Below are positions 58,249 through 63,212 of a stretch of DNA of 63,212 nucleotides, piece after piece. The DNA is from Dicyema japonicum (lineage: Eukaryota > Dicyemida > Rhombozoa > Dicyemidae): contig RDEW01000105.1 of the NCBI GenBank assembly GCA_011109175.1, forward strand, positions 12,184-75,395. Reading direction: 5' to 3'. Numbering within the stretch: the stretch's first letter is position 1; each line of letters begins with the position of its first letter. Under the pieces are notes generated by a model, which was given only the letters and a program-made list of their open reading frames with translations, did no database searches and had not been told where the DNA came from. The translations under genes and the position numbers were made by a program.

Positions 58249-59310
58249 CTGTATGACCAACTCGCACATATTAACGAGATCTTCGGAACGAAAGCGGAAC
58301 GTATCTTCAACGTCCGGTTCGAGGATTACTCATGGAAGTAAGCCACGCTGCCAGTGAGACTCGAAAGAATTCGGAACCCTGTGGACCTTTCTCTCCCTTC
58401 ATACCTATCATCGCTAGTGGGCTGTAGCTCCCATGTCAAGAAGATTCTACACTCCCTATTCGAATTCTCAATTGAACAAGACATAACCCACGCACGAGAA
58501 GCCTGGAATGCCACCAACCTCCCCCTGCCTCCTTCACAAGACTGCCAGCGAAACCTGGATAATTTATTGTGCTGGAAATCATTTGGACTCTTACTGGAAT
58601 CAGCCAATCAGCACCGACGCGCTTGTTTGCTTTCGGGGGCTTCCCCTGGGAGCGGAGCTTGGCTAAACGCCATCCCAAATGGAGTTCTGGGCACCTTTCT
58701 GGATAATGAATGCGTTAGAAGTGGTATCTCTCTGCGGATAGGACTGAAAGTATGTGTACCTCATTCGTGCCGATGTGGCATCCTGATAGACTGTTGTGGC
58801 TTGCACCCTCTCGCCTGCATGAAGAGCGTTGGCAGATCTCCAAGGTACAAAGCTCTGAATAAGATCGTCAAGCGGGCTGTGGATGCTGATGGATACTTGG
58901 TCATTTTTGAACCAGTCGGGTTATGCAGAAGTGGTGGGAAACGACCGGACGGGATGACCATATTTCCTTTTTAGGCCGGGAAACCACTTGCTTGGGACGT
59001 GACATGTACAGACACGTTCGCCCCGAACAATCTTCACGAATGCGCATCAAAGGCTTGCTCTGCAGCCGTCAAGGGGGAGAAGGCCAAACTCGAAAAATAC
59101 GGCGACCTTCCCGATAATGTCCAATTTGTTCCCCTTGCTATGGAAACTTCCGGATCCTACTCCCCCTCTACACTAGAGATTTTCGGACATCTTGGAAACC
59201 GGATCACCTCATGCACTGGAGATCTCCGCGAACGCCGCTGGCTGTTTAAGCGAATTTCGCTCGCAATTCTGAGAAGGAACAGTCACGCAGTGAGGGCGGC
59301 AGCTAACTAA
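58249..59310 (+). pseudogene. R2-like LINE (second lineage), linker plus endonuclease, two in-frame stops
   Basis: One frame runs from 58249 to 59310 with only two stops: TAA after FEDYSWK (58351-58353) and TAG (58972-58974) after DGMTIFPF. Blocks: TLPVRLERIRNPVDLSLPSY; SANQHRRACLLSGASPGSGA; the Cys/His knuckle CRCGILIDCCGLHPLAC; endonuclease KRPDGMTIFPF, AGKPLAWDVTCTDTF, AKLEKYGDL; and C-terminal METSGSYSPSTLEIFG, RRWLFKRISLAILRRNSHAV. It is clearly related to 13727-15732 but a separate lineage. Absence of frameshifts suggests a young loss. RT is missing (5' truncation). Confidence 0.8.
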
Positions 59311-59319
59311 TATTTTGTC

Positions 59320-59913
59320 TTTTATTGCTTATAAATAAATCCAGAAATTAAAAATAAATTAAAATTATTTCCAAAGACCAAGGGTATCCAAACTGACTAA
59401 CTTCTCGATCCTGACTCGTTCCAGCATTACAGAACATGTCACCAGGTAACGAAGTTGTCCCCGGGGAAGAATTGTTGAATCCTCTTGATTCCGGCCAGGC
59501 ATTGGCGCCTCCTCAGTAAGGTGTTGATAAATCCTCGGATAAATTAATTTTAATAATTAATCAATAAAATTTAATTTAAAAATTTACACGTTAACAAATG
59601 TGTCTAGTGCGGTTAACTCTGGTCTCTGGTATTATTATTATCATTAACTCTAGAAAAATTAATGAAATTTAAGGAAATCAGTAATAACTTTGACTCAGGA
59701 GTAGACATTAGTACACTTGACAAATTTCAGCTTAAGAAACTTTCTAAAAAATAAATTATCGACAATGATATTCCTATATTTTACGCGGTAATAAAACGCT
59801 ACGATTTTTTTTGTGAAGAACGGGAATTAACGTCAAAACTATAGAGATATACCTTAATTTTACAATTTATTAGTCAGAACATAATCACTTCGATACAGAG
59901 AATTCTTAGAGAA
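59320..59913. other. Spacer/possible LINE 5' region
   Basis: Contains a short frame (MSPGNEVVPGEELLNPLDSG, ~59437) of unknown meaning. The part just before 59914 may be the 5' UTR of the following LINE. Confidence 0.4.
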
Positions 59914-62547
59914 ATGCCGCGTGGTTCACCTGTATGGTGGTGTTGTGCATCACATGATGTTGAAAAGAACTACACTTTCCCTATCCTTATCTATAAAGGT
60001 GGATGGTTTTTCAGATACGCTCTAATTTTGAGTGGTGACGTCGAATCCAACCCAGGCCCTGAAATCAACCTGGTCCAGATCAATATTAACGGAATACGAA
60101 ACAAGGTGCTGGAAGTCCGCCACTTACTCAATAGTAATGAAATTGACATTGCTCTAGTCCAAGAGACAAAACTACAAGCAAACATACGAACCCCAAACTT
60201 TCCCGGATACTCCATTATCCGTAAAGACAGAAAGATTAAGTTTGGTGGAGGACTAAAGACACTAATAAGAAATGGAATTCAATATGAAAATGTTTCAAAC
60301 AAAATCAGAAAACTCTATCCAGAAAATGACCCTTTGGAACTAATTGGCATAAATGTTAGAATTCCTAGGAAAATTATAAATATTGTCAATGTATATATTC
60401 CCCCTACTACCTCCTGTCCAAGTGGGTACTACCCTAACCTACAGATTTTCTCAAACCTCAAAATCGTAATACTGTGACATCAACGCCAAACATCAATTGT
60501 GGTATGAAGGCCAGAAACCAGACAGTAGAGGAAACTTACTGGCCAGAAATTTGGGACCATTTTGTATATTGAATAACACCATAAGCTATACAAGAATACC
60601 TACTCAAAAAGGAGACAAACCTACATCCCCTGACCTCTCCTTATGTTCCCCACCAATGTTTCCCCCTCATTAACTGGACTGTAAAATATAACTAAGAAGT
60701 GATCACAACTTTATTATGATGAAAATCAACACTGAAAACAAATTTATCAGACAGAATTCCACTTTTCTAAATTTTGAAAGCGCAGATTGGTCCAACTTCC
60801 CTAATTACATCGACACCAATATGGAAGTATTGTACACATTGGTATTCTCATCAATTGACCACATTCACGGACATTATACTTAAAGCAAGAAAACTATTTA
60901 TTCCATTGGGATGCCATCAAACAAGGAATACCTATTATAATGCACATACAAAAACACTTATCAGAGAAAGAAACAAATTAAAGAAGCAGAAGGAATTATC
61001 AAATGACGATTTCCAAAAAATTGAAAACTTTAAATATACAAATTAAACAAGTTACCCAGTCTAGAATAAAGAAGCGATGGACATCATTTATTGATTCTCT
61101 ATCGCCAAATAAATCTGAGACGCTGATATGGAGGAAAATTAAATATTTGAGACGTTGCAATGAAGGCTCTGAGAAAGTCTTCCATAGACAGGGATGTAGC
61201 AACATCGACCCAAATATTTTAATGAAGCACTATGTCGCAATCAGCCAAAAAATTTCTTGAGGGAACACAGAGTCTACAAGAAGTTGTATCCATCATATGA
61301 TTTGATTGTCTTTACTCCGCAAGAAGTTCGAAACGCAATCATGGATGCCAAAAACTCCCGTTTCCGAGATGCTGACAATGTCTCGATAATGGAACTGAAA
61401 CACCTTGGTGAAAATGGATTCCGCGAAAATCATTCTACTACGACTCACTAAACAAAATTAACTCAATATATATCTGATGGATTCTCTCACCCAAAACCAC
61501 ATAAAAGGACCATAATGGCTTAAATAGACTTGAAGAAAGCATTCGACTCCGTGTCCCGGACGCTGCTTATAGAGAAAATTTATAACACTCTTATAAATCC
61601 AAACATTAAAAGATGGCTGTCGAACTTTTTAAATGGAAGAAGAGGACAAGTGATGTCAGACAACAGAAAATCTAAATCCCGTTTATTGCCGTATGGTGTC
61701 CCTCAAGGTTCACCTCTCTTTCCCCTGCTCTTCAACCTGTACATCAATGACAATCCCGATACATTGATACTCTCATACGCAGATGACATTGTTCTTGCGA
61801 CGAGAGACTCCAACTATGAGAAGGCAGGGATTAAACTTCAAAGTTATATTGGTATGTTGGAACATTGGCTCATATCAAATCGACTAAAGGTTTCTACATG
61901 AAAGTCGTTTATAACAATATTCTCTACTTATAGAAAATCATCATACTCTCCCAAAATCAAATTGTTTGAATATGAAATTCCTATGAATAAGTTTCCAACA
62001 ATACTAGGATTAAAGTTGGATACAATCCTGACATTCGGCCAACACGTCAATGACGTTATTACCAAAGTCAGGAGGAAGACCAACATACTGAAAATTTTGT
62101 CCTGATCACCAATCGGGCACAACACCTTCATCTACAGAAAATTTACAGACAATACATACTGCCAGTAATCTAATACGTATGTCCCTCCTGGAGCTCGATG
62201 ATTTCTAAATCATCGTCTCAAAAATTAGAAGCTGCACAACTTGCTGCCTTGAAAATAATAAATAAGAAAACTGTGGATAACGCATTGAATGTTAAAGAAC
62301 ACCTAAGGTGGAGAGTGAAGTCATTTCCACAGTGGGCAATAAAAACCGGCTGTCCGCTTTCACTCTTTATATCTGACTAACTAGAAAATGCTGGAAATCT
62401 ATGGAGAATGAGACCGTCCCCGTTTCTATCAATTCTTTTGGATCTTCGAGGACCCCGAACGAGAGCCAGAACCCGGAAAACCGGGATCACTTAGTTAGTA
62501 GTTAACTTTTAACTTTTTCTAATCCGATGATCTTGGGGTAATAAAAA
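59914..62547 (+). mobile_element. APE-type LINE with an N-terminal 2A-like peptide
   Basis: The ORF from 59914 encodes WFFRYALILSGDVESNPGP (motif D-V-E-S-N-P-G-P at residues 42-49, 60037-60060) and right after it the APE domain: VQININGIRNK, ALVQETKL, NVYIPP; then in other frames DINAKHQLW (~60477) and SDHNF (~60700). RT: DLKKAFDSVSRTLLI (~61525), LPYGVPQGSPLFPLLFNLYI (~61686-61745), YADDIVLATRDS (~61777), FPTILGLKLD (~61995). RT is short of its N-terminal motifs (a deletion joins KHLGENG to FRENHST near 61413). The 3' end resembles family 2 (ATCTTGGGGTAATAAAAAAATC, ~62530). Several stops and frame changes: inactive copy. Confidence 0.85.
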
Positions 62548-62621
62548 AATCACTTCGATAGAAACCTACTATTTTCAAATTAAACAGGTTTATTACAGAT
62601 TTGGTAAGGTTNTATTAGTAA

Positions 62622-63212
62622 TTATCGTTTTTTGTAAGTTTCTGTGTGTCGAATGGATGTATTCCAATTTCTCAAAGCAATCGAATTTTCAATATAAGTC
62701 TTGTTTTTAGTTTCTGGCATGAAGACGTAGAGAAATATGAATGCTCCAATGAATACTCCTGGGATAACCATAAGAATATAATAATTCACTAAATTCTGCA
62801 GAAATTATAAAATATATTACATTTATATCGGCTAATCTAAATATCCAAAAAATAACAAATTTGGCAAAATTTCCAATGAGAACTCCACCAGAAGCAGCCT
62901 TACTCCTGGAATTTTGTGTAAAGTACTCAACCATAATGGCCTGAGGGACAATTACATATGAAACAGCAAATGCTATATTAAAGATGTACATTGATATAAT
63001 AGACATAACTGAAAAACTATGCACCAGAGATATGATTTCCATAATTAAACCCGAGAAAATTATTAGGGTTGGCCATAATAGTAGACCCCTTCTCCCACAT
63101 TTTTCAATTAATGGAATCTTAATGTAAATATTATTAATTACGGCGACAATTGTAGCAATACAATTTACTACCCCAATGCTGAGTAGTATATAAATTAATA
63201 CCCATCCTTCAA
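62622..63212 (-). CDS. SLC2-type facilitative sugar transporter (MFS), C-terminal half, partial
   Basis: Minus strand, running off the window. SIGVVNCIATIVAVINNIYI, IPLIEKCGRRGLLLWP (the E-x-x-GRR loop motif of SLC2 transporters), several hydrophobic helices (IISMYIFNIAFAVSYVIVP; VLIGNFAKFVIFWIFRLA), then after a 25-nt GT-AG intron (62796-62820) LVNYYILMVIPGVFIGAFIF, LYVFMPETKNKTYIENS (PETK-x-KT signature) and a short tail ending KKR at 62622. A second 23-nt GT-AG segment (GTATTAATTTATATACTACT...AG, ~63179-63201) also fits an intron near the edge. N gap 62612 lies ten bases past the stop. Confidence 0.85.

Noticed and set aside
1-63212. CRISPR arrays, bacterial operons or riboswitches
   Set aside because: Regular direct repeats with unique spacers are absent, and introns plus eukaryotic transposons rule out a bacterial context.

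Overview
This is an AT-rich nuclear window from a eukaryote, most probably a dicyemid mesozoan (Dicyema-like). The main clue is intron size. Every intron I could place in recognisable genes (SHMT, a sugar transporter, an Xaa-Pro aminopeptidase, a bZIP factor, an M12B metalloprotease) is about 20-26 nt and nearly all are GT-AG. Introns this short are established for dicyemids. No rRNA gene or mitochondrial sequence is visible, so the organism call is an inference.

Host-type genes are few: an XPNPEP3-like aminopeptidase, broken (15.9-17.2 kb, +); a C/EBP-like bZIP 3' end run into by a transposon (13.0-13.3 kb, -); SHMT, partial, between two one-base N gaps (38.8-40.2 kb, -); an SLC2-type sugar transporter running off the right edge (62.6-63.2 kb, -); and six copies of a small M12B (reprolysin/ADAM-type) metalloprotease gene at 4.9, 22.8, 31.8, 36.6, 42.4 and 48.1 kb. 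Four of the six copies keep all exons in frame and two are broken.

The rest is a graveyard of mobile elements. The protease copies sit in a repeated unit (copies A-F). The longest copies (A, 1-6.4 kb; C, 27.0-32.5 kb) also carry a decayed pogo/Tigger transposase. Copies A, C and D hold a ~1.0-1.1 kb Ginger-like DNA transposon at one identical site; B, E and F are empty there. Between the units lie APE-type LINEs of at least four kinds (family 1; a jockey-like family 2; a LINE with a 2A-like motif at 59.9-62.5 kb; one further RT scrap), restriction-like-endonuclease LINEs (three R2-like lineages and one R4/Dong-like element), IS630/Tc1, hAT and pogo remnants, a tRNA-derived SINE, and a second short repeat that I could not classify.

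Several insertions can be shown directly because a paralogous empty site lies in the same window: the 512-bp deleted LINE at 67-578, the IS630 element at 21394-21942, and the Ginger-like elements. Thirteen single-N gaps punctuate the sequence. Eight have near-identical sequence on both sides and look like unmerged contig overlaps; the other five join unrelated sequence, so order across them is not assured.
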